Source: Eutreptiella sp. 'Long Island Sound 2002'
Taxonomy: Eukaryota; Euglenozoa; Euglenophyceae; Eutreptiales; Eutreptiaceae
DNA: 64,000 nt
Direction of reading: 5' to 3'
Assembly: GCA_964036045.1 (NCBI GenBank)
Contig: OZ038381.1
Coordinates: forward strand, 121,337,843-121,401,842
In this document: positions 28,084-38,940 of the stretch, one piece after another
How positions within the stretch are numbered: the stretch's first letter is position 1
How the letters are laid out: each line of letters opens with the position of its first letter
Translations under genes and position numbers: made by a program
Notes under the pieces: model-generated
Seen by the model: only the letters and a program-made list of their open reading frames with translations
Told to the model about the DNA's origin: nothing
The model's database searches: none

Positions 28084-28420
28084 ATATTCCTTTGTCTACG
28101 ACGTAGATGACGAAATGGGCGCTTCTAGGGGTCGGGAAAAACACCCTTGCTTTTACGACGCTTCCGGGGGTTTTTGAGGTGGCCCGACGCACTCGCGCAT
28201 GAGTTTTCATGCGGTTCATCCATTTTCAAGGAGAGAAGCACTTTGCATGTTGCCTCTGCCTCTGCTTCCATCGTTCTGAGCGTTGTACAGGTGCCGCGCG
28301 TCGCCCGCGTTTTCCGTGTTCCGCTTCGGTGCTTCCGCCCGTGCTTCTTGAGGTACGTTTGCTGCGTTCGCCGCGTTCTGTTCGTCTTCCCCTTTGCCCC
28401 AGAGGCCCTCTTCTCACAAA

Positions 28421-31146
28421 ATGACCACCCCGCTGTACCCCAACAACTGTAAGCAGTGGCTGAAGGCTGACGGAGCGTTGGAGAAGTGGAAGCCGAAGGA
28501 GGCGGGCCAGATGAGCTTCGTTGTTTTCCAGCTGAAAGCACAAACATTTATGTGCCCGCAACATGCAACCTTCGTTGTCCTCGTTCGTTTTGTCCGTCAC
28601 ATGCTTATTCGACATTGCCCCTTGATTTGGTTCCCCATGCTTCTGCTCTCTTGATTGCATTCTTTTCTGCACAGCGGGGTACTGGTGCGGGTGGGTCGAG
28701 CAGAGGGCCAAGAAGCGGAAGAAGCTGCCGGATGGTTGGGAAGACGGCAAGGCCTTCTACTTGACCACGGTGCAGCTGTACCACGTCAAGGTGCCGAAGA
28801 CCGCAAAGAAGGGGGCCCTGCCCCAGGTCTGCGACTGTCGCAGCAAGCAAGATCAGTGGTTCAAGTACAAGAGGGTATGGCAATGCGTTGCACGTGTGCC
28901 TCTAGTTTCAAGGGGGCCTAGGCTGTGTTTTCTACGTTCATGACGTGCTGCATCATTGCCTCCGAACGCGCTTCTGGGAGCGTTCCGCGCGTTATCCGCG
29001 TTTTGCGCGTTCCGGCTTCTTGCCTCCACCCCTGCTTCTGGATGCACGTCCTGCGTTATCCGTGTTCTGTACCTTCTTTTTAGCTGCATAGGACCGGTTT
29101 TGGGCCTGGGCGGAGGACATGCCGCAAGAAGAAGAGGAGGAGGAGGAGGAGGAAGACGACTCCTCCAGCAGCAGCAGCAGCAGCACCAGCAGTGCCAGCG
29201 CCAGCGGCGCCAGTGGAAGTCAGCGGGCGCCCACTCCGGAGAAGAAGGCCGCAAGGAGTACCGTTTTGGAGAAAGAAAAGGAGAAGCACAAGGAGAAGGA
29301 GAAGGACAAGGAGAAGCAGCTAGAGGCAGAAGGGGAGGCGATTGGGCAGCAGAAGCAGGAGCTGGCAGCGGCGGCGCAGGACGTTGTGGTGGTGGAGGGT
29401 GCAAAGGGGAAGGAAGGGAAGGCCAAGGAGGGGAAGCCGAAGGGCAAAGAGAAGGGCAAAGAGAAGGGGAAAGAGAAGGGGAAAGAGAAGGCGGGCGGAG
29501 TGGGCAGCGTGGGCTTCAAGATTGAAGGAGCAGTGGGTCCCCAAAAGTCCATCTTGGCGAAGACGGCGCGCTTCGAGCACTACAAAGACAGCGCGCAATA
29601 CGCAAACGACATGCAGGTGTTCTTCACGTCCCATGCGTTGTGTTTTGCGTGCCTCCGACCATGCTTCTAGAGGCGTCCGCCGCGTTATGCGCGTGATCCG
29701 CGTGCCGGTTCTCTGCTTCCGGACATGCTTCTGGAGGACATTTGTGTGTTTTTCGCGTTCTTCAGGTTCTGGAGTCCGGACTGGCGGACTATGGGGTGAC
29801 GCTGGGACGGCTGGAGAAGCACTACCGAGTGTGCTTGAGCGCGGACGCCAGTGGTCGGAAGGATGCTGCTGCTGCCACCCTGCTGCACAGCCAGGTGCGC
29901 CCGACCGCGGTGCAGGGTCTGCTGGCCTGCGGCGTCAAGAACGCGCAATCCGCCTCCGCCGCCCGTGAACACTTGGACCGCGTCTACTGGACTTCGGGGC
30001 ACCGGCAGGCCACGGATGGGATCCTGAAAGGGATCTCCGTTTGTACCGTCTGCGTGGAGGCCCCGGAGAGGCCGCCCAGCGCGCTCGTGGGGACCGAGGC
30101 ACCGGGCCCGGAGCTGCACGGGGTCCCCTTGGCAGCGCTGAAGGGGCAGCACCCCCTTGGGGAGCGGAGGCTACTGCCGCCGTCCCTTGCGAGCCTGGCC
30201 GCCGAAGATCTCGTGGACATGAGTACCGACGACCTCAAAGAGAGGTACAAGAGAACGGTCACAATGGCCGGGATGATGGCGTATACCCTCACCGAAGACC
30301 GCGAGGAGGAGCTGCCGGCGACGGGCGCGTGGACGATGATCAAGAAGAGGGAGTTGGCGTCGCTGCGGGTATGCTGCGTTATGTACGTTATGTACGTTCC
30401 GGTTTTTTGCCTCCCAACGCGCCTTTGGAGCTGCTTCCGGTTGTTCTGCGCGTTCGCCGCGTGATCCACGTTGCCGAAATCATGCTTCCGGACGTGCCTC
30501 CAGGGGTAATAATCCTCGTTCCGTGTGTTTTCATTGCAGATGGCAGCAGATTACGGGGACGCTCGGAGCACAACCCAGTTGCGTCCGCCACCCCCGTTTG
30601 GGTACCCCCATCTCCCGCGCCCGGTCCAGCCCCACCACCACCACCATCACCCCTACGGACACCACCATCAGCTGCAACCCCAACCCCAACCGCGGATGTT
30701 CGAGCCGGAGCCCGAGCCGTACGTCAAGATGGAGCAGGAGTGGGAGCAAGAGTGGCAGTGGCGGGGCAAGCAAGAGTACGTGGATCCGGGAGAAGCGGAA
30801 GCGCCGGAATGGTGGGAGCAGTATGAGCGGCCACCGACGCAAGAGGAAGTACAGGAAGAAGAACCGATGCAAGCCGAAGGTAGGGCCATTGTGTGTTCCA
30901 TGTTCTGCATGTCCCCCTAATGTGATTTCGGTCATGTTTCCAGAGGCGTCGGCCGCGTTTTCCACGTCATCCGCGTCCCGGACCGGTGCTTCCGGTCACG
31001 CCCTTGGGGGCAGTTGCACTGTCCTGCACCCTTTTGGCGTCCCTTGTGCAGAACCGCGCGCCGACAGGGACCGCAGCATCACGCCGGTGGAGCAGAGGAG
31101 GTCGCCGATCAACGTGAAGGTCGAACAGAAGGTCGAACAGACTTAG
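28421..31146 (+). CDS. E1 companion protein gene (about 629 aa, multi-exon)
   Basis: Exons in consistent phase: 28421-28547, 28675-28874, 29092-29616, 29766-30368, 30540-30879, 31052-31146. N-terminal module: YPNNCKQWLKADGALEKWKP...FVVFQLKAQT, then WCGWVEQRAKKRK and KYKR. A Glu/Ser/Lys-rich linker (EEEEEEEEEDDSSSS, KGKEKGKEKG) follows. Then comes the most conserved part, LEKHYRVCLSADASG...CGVKNAQSASAAREHLDRVY, ILKGISVCTVC and MAGMMAYTLTEDREEELPA, and a His/Pro/Glu-rich end. No known family is recognised. It aligns along its length with the E2 and E3 companions. Oddities: the first donor is TT where E2 and E3 have GT. E2/E3 introns 2 and 4 are absent here, and one intron (29617-29765) is private to E1. 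Confidence 0.7.
29617..29765 (+). other. E1-specific intron in the companion gene
   Basis: 149 bp, GTGTTC...GTTCTTCAG, inserted exactly after ATGCAG. In E2 and E3 the coding sequence runs through this point (DTMQ-RILE, QVMQ-RTLE). It carries the family motif GCTTCTGGAGG and CGCGTTATGCGCG-type repeats seen in the other introns and in the element tails. Confidence 0.8.
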
Positions 31147-31375
31147 GAGGAATCCGCCGACGAGAATGTTATGCTGGAGGTAGGTGTGAGTTCGTCGTTT
31201 GTCGCCGTTCACGTTACGCGCGTTGCGTTCCTGTGCCTCCGACCATGCTTCTAGGGGCGTTCGCCGCGTTATGCGCGTGATCCGTGTCATTGTTGGTTTG
31301 CTTCCGCCGTGCTTCTGGAGTCATTCGCTGCGTGATGGACGGTATCCGCGTTCTCTTTGCCATCCAGTAACGCCC

Positions 31376-31644
31376 CAGAAGAAGATGCCGGCCGTCGGAA
31401 CCGACTTCGAGAGCCCGGTGACTTGGCCAACGCCGGGTTCAACGCAGTCCACGGCCTCCTGGCCGGATGCCGACGAGGCCGTCGGCCGTAAGGCCCCCCA
31501 GCCCCACCCGGTGGCGCCCCCACGGGCTAACCCAACGCCAGCCCCCCTTACCCAACAGCCCCCCCACTGGTGGCAACGCGCTGGTGGCGGTTCGTGGCCT
31601 GCCCCTTGGACCGGCCACAAACGATCCCACAGCGCTGTGAGTTG
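31376..31644 (+). CDS. conserved Pro-rich exon-like ORF between companion and transposase (E1)
   Basis: The frame contains SWPDADEAVGRKAPQPHPVAPP ... QQPPHWWQR. E2 has PGWPDPDESRGRQSSQPALRVPP ... QQAPDWWRR at about 36510-36651, and E3 has EWPDPDEVRGRQTSQP at about 56411-56460. The order W-P-D-x-D-E-x-x-G-R is kept in all three although the flanks vary. It may be an alternative last exon of the companion or a first exon of the transposase. Confidence 0.5.
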
Positions 31645-31828
31645 ATTCTTACACCACCAGCCGACCCGCATGGCGGGAAGGTGGAGAGAAAACATTAACG
31701 GATACACGGTTTGATTGGAAAAAGAATACGACCCACCGTTTTCTGCGTTGCGTGCGTTCTCCGTGCTCTGTTTCGCGCGCCTCCGGCATGCTTCTTGAAG
31801 CATTCCCCTGTGTTTTCCGCGTTCTCCG

Positions 31829-32341
31829 ATGTCCTGGTCGCAAGCCGTGCGAGGCTTCTTGCTGCGATACGCCGCGGCCAACGCGTTTGCAACCTGCCGC
31901 GCCCTAGAAAGGTGCCTTGGCACGGATAGCATGTGGGAGTGGCAGTGGGCCCTCCTTCGCCGCCGGTACTATACCGATGCGCAGCCGCGACGCAACATCC
32001 ACGTCCCCGTGGCCGGCGCCCAACGGCGCACTTGTGCACATTGCGGCAAAGGCCGCACACAATACGTGTGTAGCGGATGCCCGGACACCCCGTTGCATGT
32101 GCAATGCTTTGCACCCGCGCACGGGATCACTACAACGGGCACGGAGGACGCCGAGGGAAGTGAGCCGCCCCTTAGCCAGGAGACTCAGGAGGGGGACGCC
32201 GGGGAGGACGACCCGGAAGCGGACGGCGAGGACGAGGAGGAGGCAGATAGCGATGAGGAGGAAGAAGAGGAGGAAGCGGAGGACGCTAGAGGGAGCGTAG
32301 AGGACGATACGTTGGAGAACTTCTCCTTCAGCGTGCAGTAG
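31829..32341 (+). pseudogene. PiggyBac transposase C-terminal remnant (E1)
   Basis: Begins inside the region that in E2 reads MTWSHAVRAFVLRYAVVNAYATCRS (here MSWSQAVRGFLLRYAAANAFATCRA). It keeps the DNA-binding-type finger (CAHCGKGRTQYVCSGC...CFAPAHG) and a 60-residue Asp/Glu tail (DSDEEEEEEEAEDARG). All three catalytic aspartates are upstream and missing. A pyrimidine-rich sequence precedes it, so it might still be spliced to an upstream exon and made as a catalytically dead protein. Confidence 0.8.
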
Positions 32342-32380
32342 ACGGGGTGGCGGAGGCGGCCGTGGTGGGATCGAGAAGGT

Positions 32381-32478
32381 CATGGCCGCCAAGCCTCTGC
32401 CATCCCCACCCATGGGGACCAGTGCGAAACCTGGGGGGGACCAACCGCGTAGGCTGGATACCCAACTGTGAGGACGCG
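32381..32478 (+). repeat. conserved 3' block of E elements (E1 copy)
   Basis: Starts CATGGCCGCCAAGCCTCTGC and ends GATACCCAACTGTGAGGACG. It is nearly identical at 38635-38728 (E2) and 57111-57205 (E3), always just after the transposase stop. It is conserved better than the flanks although non-coding. Confidence 0.9.
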
Positions 32479-33176
32479 CCCCCCCCAACATAGGTGTGCT
32501 GTGTTTTACGCGTTATCCGCGTTCTGCGCGTTCCGGTTCAGTGCTTCCGCACATGCTTGTGGAAGCGTTTTCCGCGTTCTCCGCGTTATCCGCGTTCCGG
32601 AGCGTTCTGGAGCGCTATCCGCGTTCTGCGCGTTCTCCTAGCTTACGGGGATAACGTACTAGCAGGTATGGTGAGTGGAAGCCCCAAAATGGCGCTTCTG
32701 TAGACAAAGGAATATCTTCGTTTAGAACGTCCCAGACGTCGGGGACGTTCTAAACGTCCGGGTACACTATTTGTTACCGGGTACAATATTCCTTTGTCTA
32801 CCACGCGCAGAACGGAATCAACGTTTTTTGTTCGTCAAAAATGAATCCATAAAGTTTTGTTGTTCCGGGGGGTTTTCGAACGTGCCGGACGTCATGGAAG
32901 CATCCGTTTTGTTCATTTCCACCGTTTTCCATGTGAGAAGCGTATCGTGCCGTTGCCTCTACCTTGGCTTTCGTGCTCCGTGTGCCGCGCGTGTTACGCG
33001 TGTTACGTGTTCTAAGCGTTCGCTTCTAGGTGTGCCTCTGGAACTCGAATAACTCGTGTCGCATATCCGTGCAAGGCGTGTTCCGCGTTCCGCACGTAAC
33101 CGACATCACGCTTCTGGAGGCCGGAACCCACGTTTTGCGCGAGCTACGCGTCCTCCTGTACCTCAGCCCTTTCTTT

Positions 33177-36100
33177 ATGCCCGCACCGCTTTTCCCGGAT
33201 AGCCACAAGCAGTGGCTCGCCAAGGGGGGCCACCTGGGCAGTTGGGGGAGCGCGGCCACGCTGAAGCACAACGCGTTCATCGTGTTCCAGATCAAACAAC
33301 AGACATGTATGTGATTGTTCAATGGGGTGGAGTACGGGTGTTGTGCCTTTCGATGTCCCCCACGTCGATGTGGTTCGTTTCACATTTTTTTTTTCTGTTT
33401 CTGGGCCGTGCCACACATTTCTGCACAGCTGGGTGGCACGCAGCCTGGGTCAACCGCAAGAAGCCCGGCAGCAAGGATCGCCGAGAAGATGAGATGTACC
33501 TCACCAACGTCACCGCATATCAAGTATGCATGCATGACAAGTGCCATTATGTTCCGTTTCGTCGCACCGTGCCGGTCCCTAGTCTCCATTTTCGATAAGC
33601 TGCTTACCCCACCAACTGCCTGCAGATCAAGACGAAGCCAAGCAAGCCCCGGGATCCCGCAAAAGTCCAAGATTGCCGCGCTAAGCCGGATGGATGGTTC
33701 GAGTACACAAAGGTTGTTCTGGGCGTGCTGCGTGTTGCATCTGTATGTGATTCTGCCCCCTGTTCTACGTGTGTTGCGCGTGTTGCGCGTTCTGCACGTT
33801 CCGCCGGTGTGCCTCTCGCTCCGCCTCTGGGGGCACCACCACCGTGTTACGCGTGCTGCGCGTTCTGCAGATCCAAGCGAACCGGTTGTGGACCTGGTTG
33901 GAGGGCGAGGCAGAAGAGAGTGAGGAGGAGGAGGAGGAGGAGGAGGAGGCAGCGGACGATGGAGACGAGGAGGAGGAAGAGGAGGAAGAGGAGGAAGACG
34001 ACGACGTGCCATTGACACCCCATGGCAAGAAGCAGGCCCGAGGCACAGTGAAGAGGGAGCATTCAGAGGACGAGCCAGATGATGTGCCGGAGAAACACTC
34101 CTCTTCTGCTGCAAAGGCTTCTGGAAAGGCAGCACGGTCCACCATGCTGGAGGTCAAGCAGGAGCCGCAGACAATGGCAGAGAAGAAGAAGCGGAAGGCA
34201 GAGGAGCGGAGCCCGCCCAAGGTGCCACCGAAGAAGTCCGAGGCCGAGATGCCCAAGAAAAAGAAGGACAAGGACAAGCCGGCCCGTGGGAACGTGTCCT
34301 TTGCGATTAGCGGGAAGGGCCCGCAGAAGAGCATCAGCGCCGCACCGACAAGAGCAGAGAAGTTCCAGCATGAAGGCGGGTACGACCGTGATCTGGACAC
34401 AATGCAGAGAATCTTGGAGACGGACTTCAATGCGACCGTGGGTCGCCTGGTGATGCACTACAAGGAGTGCCTGTCGGAGGAACCCAGGTCCAAGCAAGAG
34501 CTCGGGTTGGCCCTGCTGCTGCACACCAGTGTGCGGGCCCTGAGCGTGCAAAGCGTGCTGAGATGCGGGACCAAGAACGCCCAGTCGGCTGCAGCAGCCC
34601 GTGAGCACTTCGAGAAGCGCTACCCATCGAGCAGCCCGAGACAAGTGGCGGAGGGGATTTTGAAGGGCCTTTCGGTTTGTACGGGTTGCGCCGCCGCGCC
34701 GCAATGGCCGGTGGACCTCAGCCCGCCGGCAGAGGGCCTGAGTTTGGGCAAGCTGAAAATGGAGGGCCTGCGAGGTGGTCGTGGAGGTGGGGTCAGCGAT
34801 CGGGTGAGCGCAATGGGCATCGAAGACATCGTTGACATGGACACGGATGTTTTGCAGGTGTTGCGCGCGTCCTCTGTTGTGTTTCTACGTAGTCGCTCCG
34901 CGCGTCATGCGCGTTCTGCGCGTTCTGCGTGTTTGCTTCTACTGTGCCTCTGGAGGACCGATCGTGTTTTCCGCGTTCTGCAGGAGAAGTTTGTCCGGTT
35001 TGTCCGGATGGCCGGCCTGATGGCGTACGAATTGGAAGAGGAACGGCAACTCGAACTTCCGGCGTCTGGAGCATGGTCGTTGGTGCGCACCCGAGAGCTG
35101 GCGGCGAAGAAACCGCGGGTATCTGTGTGCTTTGTGGTCTCGGTGGTGTGCGCGCTGGTGCCTCCGCGCCGCCTCTGGAGGCCCATGGTAGCGTGATGCG
35201 CGTTCTACGCGTGTTACACGCATGATTCCTTGCACGCTTCTGGAGGAGGACTTGCCGTGTTACACGTTGTGCAGACTGCCGCTTGGGATTGGGCGCCCCC
35301 GCACATGAGCGGGTACCCGCACCTGCCAGGCCCGCCACCGCAGTACCAGCAGTCGTACGACGAAGACCCGCAGTGGCCCAGCTATCCGCCACTGCTGCGG
35401 GGCCCGCCGCCGCATGGCCAGCCGCCGCGGGGCCACCCGCCTCCCTTGCCCTATGGTGCGCCGCCGCGGGGCCACCCCCCTCCCCTGCCGTATGGCGCGC
35501 CGCCGCGGGGTTCCCCGCCTCCCCTGCCCTATGGCGCGCCCCCCGGCGCATCGGGCGAGCCGCCGGAGCTTCGTCCGAAGGCGCTGCTCGGCCCATTCGC
35601 CGATGTGGCAGAGAGCAAGAAGGTGCGTGGGCGGCTGCGGAACCAACCCGATCGTACGTCCTCCGTTGCGGCTTTCAATGCGTGGTTTGTACGGAGCCGT
35701 GAGTCACATGTATGTGGAGCCCCGGTCTCGGCTGCCCGATGTTCTGCCACTTGGTTGCCCCCCTCGTGTTTCCACAGGATCCGCAGGAGACGGGCGAGAC
35801 GCGGGACGATCCCCAGAGCATCAAAACAGAAGGATCTGGCGCCGTTGGGATGGAGGTGGAGCAGGTCGCTGTGCTGCGTGTTCTCCACGCGTGCTTCTTT
35901 GTCGCCTCTAGAGGCTGGTACGCCCCGTGTTGCGCGTGGTGCGCGTTCTCCGCGTTCTACATGTCTTGCCTCCGCCGTGCCTCTGGAGGACAGACATCAC
36001 GTCGTTCGCGTTCTGCAGAAGCCTCCCCCAGAGACGGAAGGTCAGGGGGCCAAAGAAGGACCCAAGGAGCCCGCAGAAGGCGCTGCAGAAGGCGCTGCCG

Positions 36101-36427
36101 CACGCACGGAGGTCTCAGCAGGGGGCGATGATGGTCCGGCAGGTGAGCAGGTGCGCGTTGCGGGGTCACTGCTGTTTGCGCGTTATGCCCGTATGGTTTT
36201 GTTTTGCCTCTGGAATCCGCCCTGGCATGTGTTGCGCGTTCTGCGCGTGTTACGCGTTACACGTGTCTCGATTCTGGCCTTCCTCTGGAGGACAGCACCC
36301 CGTTTTCCGCGTTCTGCAGGCGCCTGTGCGAGTGAAGGAGGAGCCCCCCGACTCCCCGGAACGCCATGCCGAACCGGAGACGGCAGCCGAGGGCAAGATG
36401 ACGGACGGCGAAATCCAAGAAGTGTAG
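33177..36427 (+). CDS. E2 companion protein gene (about 702 aa, nine exons)
   Basis: Nine exons, all borders GT-AG, phases consistent throughout: 33177-33306, 33429-33523, 33626-33712, 33871-34857, 34984-35118, 35275-35622, 35778-35864, 36019-36150, 36320-36427. Protein order: N-terminal module (HKQWLAKGGHLGSW...NAFIVFQIKQQT; WHAAWVNRKKPGS), NRLWTWLEGE, a long Glu/Asp run, a Lys-rich linker, the conserved core (LVMHYKECLSEE; CGTKNAQSAAAAREHFEKRY; ILKGLSVCTGC; EDIVDMDTD), MAGLMAYELEEE, a Pro/Gly-rich repeat exon (PPRGHPPPLPYGA x3) and an acidic end with KxEP motifs (VKEEPPDSP, IKTEGSG) that look like SUMO-site context. No known family. The conserved exon plan in E3 supports selection on the protein. 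Confidence 0.8.
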
Positions 36428-36479
36428 AGGGTTGGGAGGGCTGGGAGGGGGAGGACGGGTGGGAGGGGGAGGGGTTCCA

Positions 36480-36651
36480 GGGGTTTTTCTCCCCGCTTGG
36501 GGAACCGAGTCCGGGATGGCCGGACCCCGACGAGTCCCGGGGGCGGCAGAGTTCGCAGCCCGCTTTGCGGGTCCCCCCTTGGGAAGTTTCGGCGCAGACA
36601 GGCGCTTTTTCTCAACAGGCGCCGGACTGGTGGCGTCGTAATATGTGGTAG
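36480..36651 (+). CDS. conserved Pro-rich exon-like ORF between companion and transposase (E2)
   Basis: Frame with GWPDPDESRGRQSSQPALRVPP and QQAPDWWRRNMW then a stop. See the E1 entry at 31376 for the shared pattern. The companion's stop at 36427 lies in another frame, so this is either a second isoform's exon or belongs to the transposase transcript. An intron-like stretch with GTGCTGCGTGTTGCC...GTGTTGTGCAG (about 36901-37028) lies between it and the transposase start. Confidence 0.45.
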
Positions 36652-37046
36652 CTATACCCGGTTTCTTGGCTGTACGATAACGGAGTATTATGGCGATCGG
36701 ACATGTAGTGCCCGGCGCCCAGCACAAGCGAACTGGTGGTGTCCCGTAAAAAAAGATACCACACCTGTTGCCTATTGCTCTGCGGTCGGGGAATCGAGGT
36801 TGAAACCCCCCCCCTCCGCTGCAGGTTGCTGTGTGGTAGGGGAATTGAGGCTCAAACCACCCCCCCCATGAAAAAAACACCCACAGTGCCCTGTGCTACG
36901 TGTGCTGCGTGTTGCCTCTGACTGTGCCTCTGGACTGCGTGTGGCGCGTTCTGCGCGTGTTGCGCGTTATCGGCGTTGCCTCCGGTTCTGCCTCTGGAGC
37001 CTAAAAGTACGTGTTCCGTGTTGTGCAGACACACCGCTCTTCAAAA

Positions 37047-38588
37047 ATGCCATTTCCCACGAATCTTTGGGCGGGTTCACTCCCCGTGGAGGACTGTGCA
37101 GCAAATATCATGCATGGAGTCCGGCCAGGCCAAACTGAATTAGTCGGGTACACCGAGGATGAGGTGTGGGACCACATGTTGGCTCCCATCGAGGAATTAC
37201 AGCGGGCATCCCTCCGGAAGGCGAACCTCTCCCACTTGATCCCCCTAGTACCAAGGTACAACGCCTTCATCCTCCTACTAGGCATGGTACGGCCCATGCA
37301 AGTAGACGGCATCTGGGAACGGGACGGGTTACTGTACAACCCCTTCATGGCACAATTGCTAAGCCGCAAGCAGTACTACGTCTTGCGCCGTAACATCCGG
37401 CCCGACGTTGTTGAACTACTGGAGGAGTGCAATGGGCAATGGGCTGGTGCCTGGCGGTTGGGTGGCGCGGCTTGTGGGGATGAGTCCGTGGTGCCGCACA
37501 AAGGCATACGTGCCGGCCCACTGCGGATGTTCATCGCCCGCAAGCCCCACTCCACCGGCATCAAGCTCTATTGCCTTGCCGATGCCACCAGTGGGTACGT
37601 GGTGGACATGTACCTGTACACGGGTAGACGCGGGCACCTGCGGCGGTTCGGCAACAGCGCGGGCAACTACAATGCCAAGCAGATCATGACCATGTGGGCA
37701 GGTCTCCTCCCTTCCGGGACCATCCTCTGTGCGGATTCCTTTTTTGGATCCCACGAGCTAGCGCGTGACCTCGCTGCGGAGGAGAAAGCATTCTTGATGA
37801 TGACGAAGCGCTCCACGTACGGGGTGGACAGGGCAGGAGAGCTTCTAGGAGAAGGACAAACCGCCACGTGCACTGTGGACGACGCGAGGTACGCCATGGT
37901 GGTCTTCAAGAACCCAAAGGTGGGTCACAAGCCGCCCCGCGTAGTGCCGATGCTCACCAACGTCCACTTCCCACAAGCCGGACCCGTGCATCGCCGCAGC
38001 GGGAATGAGGTGAACCCGGTGGTCGCCAGCTACCGCCAGCTATCGCGTGGGGTAGATGGCGTCAACCAGATGGCGCTCCAGATGCGCCAGATGGGACGTC
38101 AGATGACGTGGTCGCATGCGGTGCGTGCGTTCGTCCTCCGGTATGCCGTGGTCAACGCATACGCGACCTGCCGGTCCCTCGGGGGGGTCCGAACGGGTAC
38201 CATGTTTGACTGGCAGTTGGACCTTATCCGGCGCCGCTTTTGTACAGTGGCGGTGGCCAAGCCCATCCACGTGCCGGTGCGGATGCCGGGCCGCCGGGTG
38301 TGCGCCCATTGCAACCGGGGCAAGACCCACTACGTTTGTTGTGGGTGCGGCAAGTGGTACCATGTGGGGTGCTTTGCCGTGGCGCATGGGGTGACCGGGG
38401 TGGTAGAGGCAGATGTGGAGGAGGAGGGCGACGAGGCCGAGGTGGATGGCAGCGAGAGGGAGGAGAGTGAGGATGACACGGAGGAGGAGAGTGAGGAGGA
38501 GGGGGAGGAGGATGAGGAGGAAGAGAGTGAGGAGGAGGAGGAGAGTGACGGGGAAGAGGACGAGGACATGGAGGTTGACGAAGATTAG
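37047..38588 (+). CDS. PiggyBac-like transposase of E2 (intact)
   Basis: 513 codons from ATG 37047. The frame is open upstream, but an acceptor (GTTGTGCAG) ends at 37028, so the ATG is probably near the start of the last exon. Family features: EVWDHMLAP, YNAFILLLGMVRP, then the catalytic triad in GDESVVPHKG, CADSFFGSHE and RGVDGVNQM, with MFIARKPHSTGIKLYCLAD between. The C-terminus has a cysteine finger (CAHCNRGKTHYVCCGCGKWYHVGCF) that in PiggyBac binds the element ends, then about 65 mostly acidic residues. It is a cut-and-paste enzyme acting in the nucleus. PiggyBac normally duplicates TTAA. Here the flanks say ATAT. Confidence 0.93.
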   Translation: MPFPTNLWAGSLPVEDCAANIMHGVRPGQTELVGYTEDEVWDHMLAPIEELQRASLRKANLSHLIPLVPRYNAFILLLGMVRPMQVDGIWERDGLLYNPFMAQLLSRKQYYVLRRNIRPDVVELLEECNGQWAGAWRLGGAACGDESVVPHKGIRAGPLRMFIARKPHSTGIKLYCLADATSGYVVDMYLYTGRRGHLRRFGNSAGNYNAKQIMTMWAGLLPSGTILCADSFFGSHELARDLAAEEKAFLMMTKRSTYGVDRAGELLGEGQTATCTVDDARYAMVVFKNPKVGHKPPRVVPMLTNVHFPQAGPVHRRSGNEVNPVVASYRQLSRGVDGVNQMALQMRQMGRQMTWSHAVRAFVLRYAVVNAYATCRSLGGVRTGTMFDWQLDLIRRRFCTVAVAKPIHVPVRMPGRRVCAHCNRGKTHYVCCGCGKWYHVGCFAVAHGVTGVVEADVEEEGDEAEVDGSEREESEDDTEEESEEEGEEDEEEESEEEEESDGEEDEDMEVDED

Positions 38589-38634
38589 GAAGGAGAAGGT
38601 GGTGGAGGGCGGACGTGGTGGAATCGTGAACTTC

Positions 38635-38728
38635 ATGGCCGCCAAGCCTCTGCCATCCCTACCCATGGGACCAGTGCGAACCCTGGGGGACAACCGCGTA
38701 GGCTGGATACCCAAACTGTGAGGACGCG
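38635..38728 (+). repeat. conserved 3' block of E elements (E2 copy)
   Basis: See the E1 copy at 32381. One extra A in CCCAAACTGTGAGG is the main difference. It lies 47 bp after the transposase stop. Confidence 0.9.
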
Positions 38729-38739
38729 GCCCCCCAAAA

Positions 38740-38940
38740 GTGCGCGCGTGTGCAATAGTGACGTGCTACGCGTGCTACGCGTTTTGCGCGTGCCGGAAGT
38801 CTGCTTCTAAGTCTGCCTCTAGAACTCCGTGCTGCGCGTTCTGCGCGTTCTGCGCGTGATGCGTGTGTTGTTTGCGTTCTGCACGTGCTGCGCGTGCTGC
38901 GCGTTTTGAAGCAACACGCGCAGCACGTATTGTGCCGCGC
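38740..38940. repeat. subterminal GCGTTCTGCGCG repeats of E2
   Basis: Iterated GCTACGCGTGCTACGCG, GCGTTCTGCGCGTTCTGCGC and a GCTTCTAAGTCTGCCTCTAG motif. The same vocabulary (GCGTTCTGCG, GCCTCTGGAG) makes up the introns of the companion gene. Equivalent tracts: 32495-32640 in E1 and 57230-57370 in E3. Confidence 0.8.

Larger units (their letters stand above)
28088..32711 (+). mobile_element. PiggyBac-like element E1 (nested in A, transposase core deleted)
   Basis: Left end TCCTTTGTCTACGACG (28088), right end GTAGACAAAGGA (ending 32711), flanked by ATAT at 28084-28087 and 32712-32715. Contents: the companion gene (28421-31146), a proline-rich stretch, a remnant of the transposase C-terminus (31829-32341), and the 97-bp conserved 3' block (32381-32478). 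The transposase N-terminus and DDD core are missing, so E1 cannot move itself. It could be moved by E2's enzyme because the ends match. Near the left end GGGGGTTTTTGAGG followed by GGCCCGACG is shared with E2 and E3. Confidence 0.88.
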
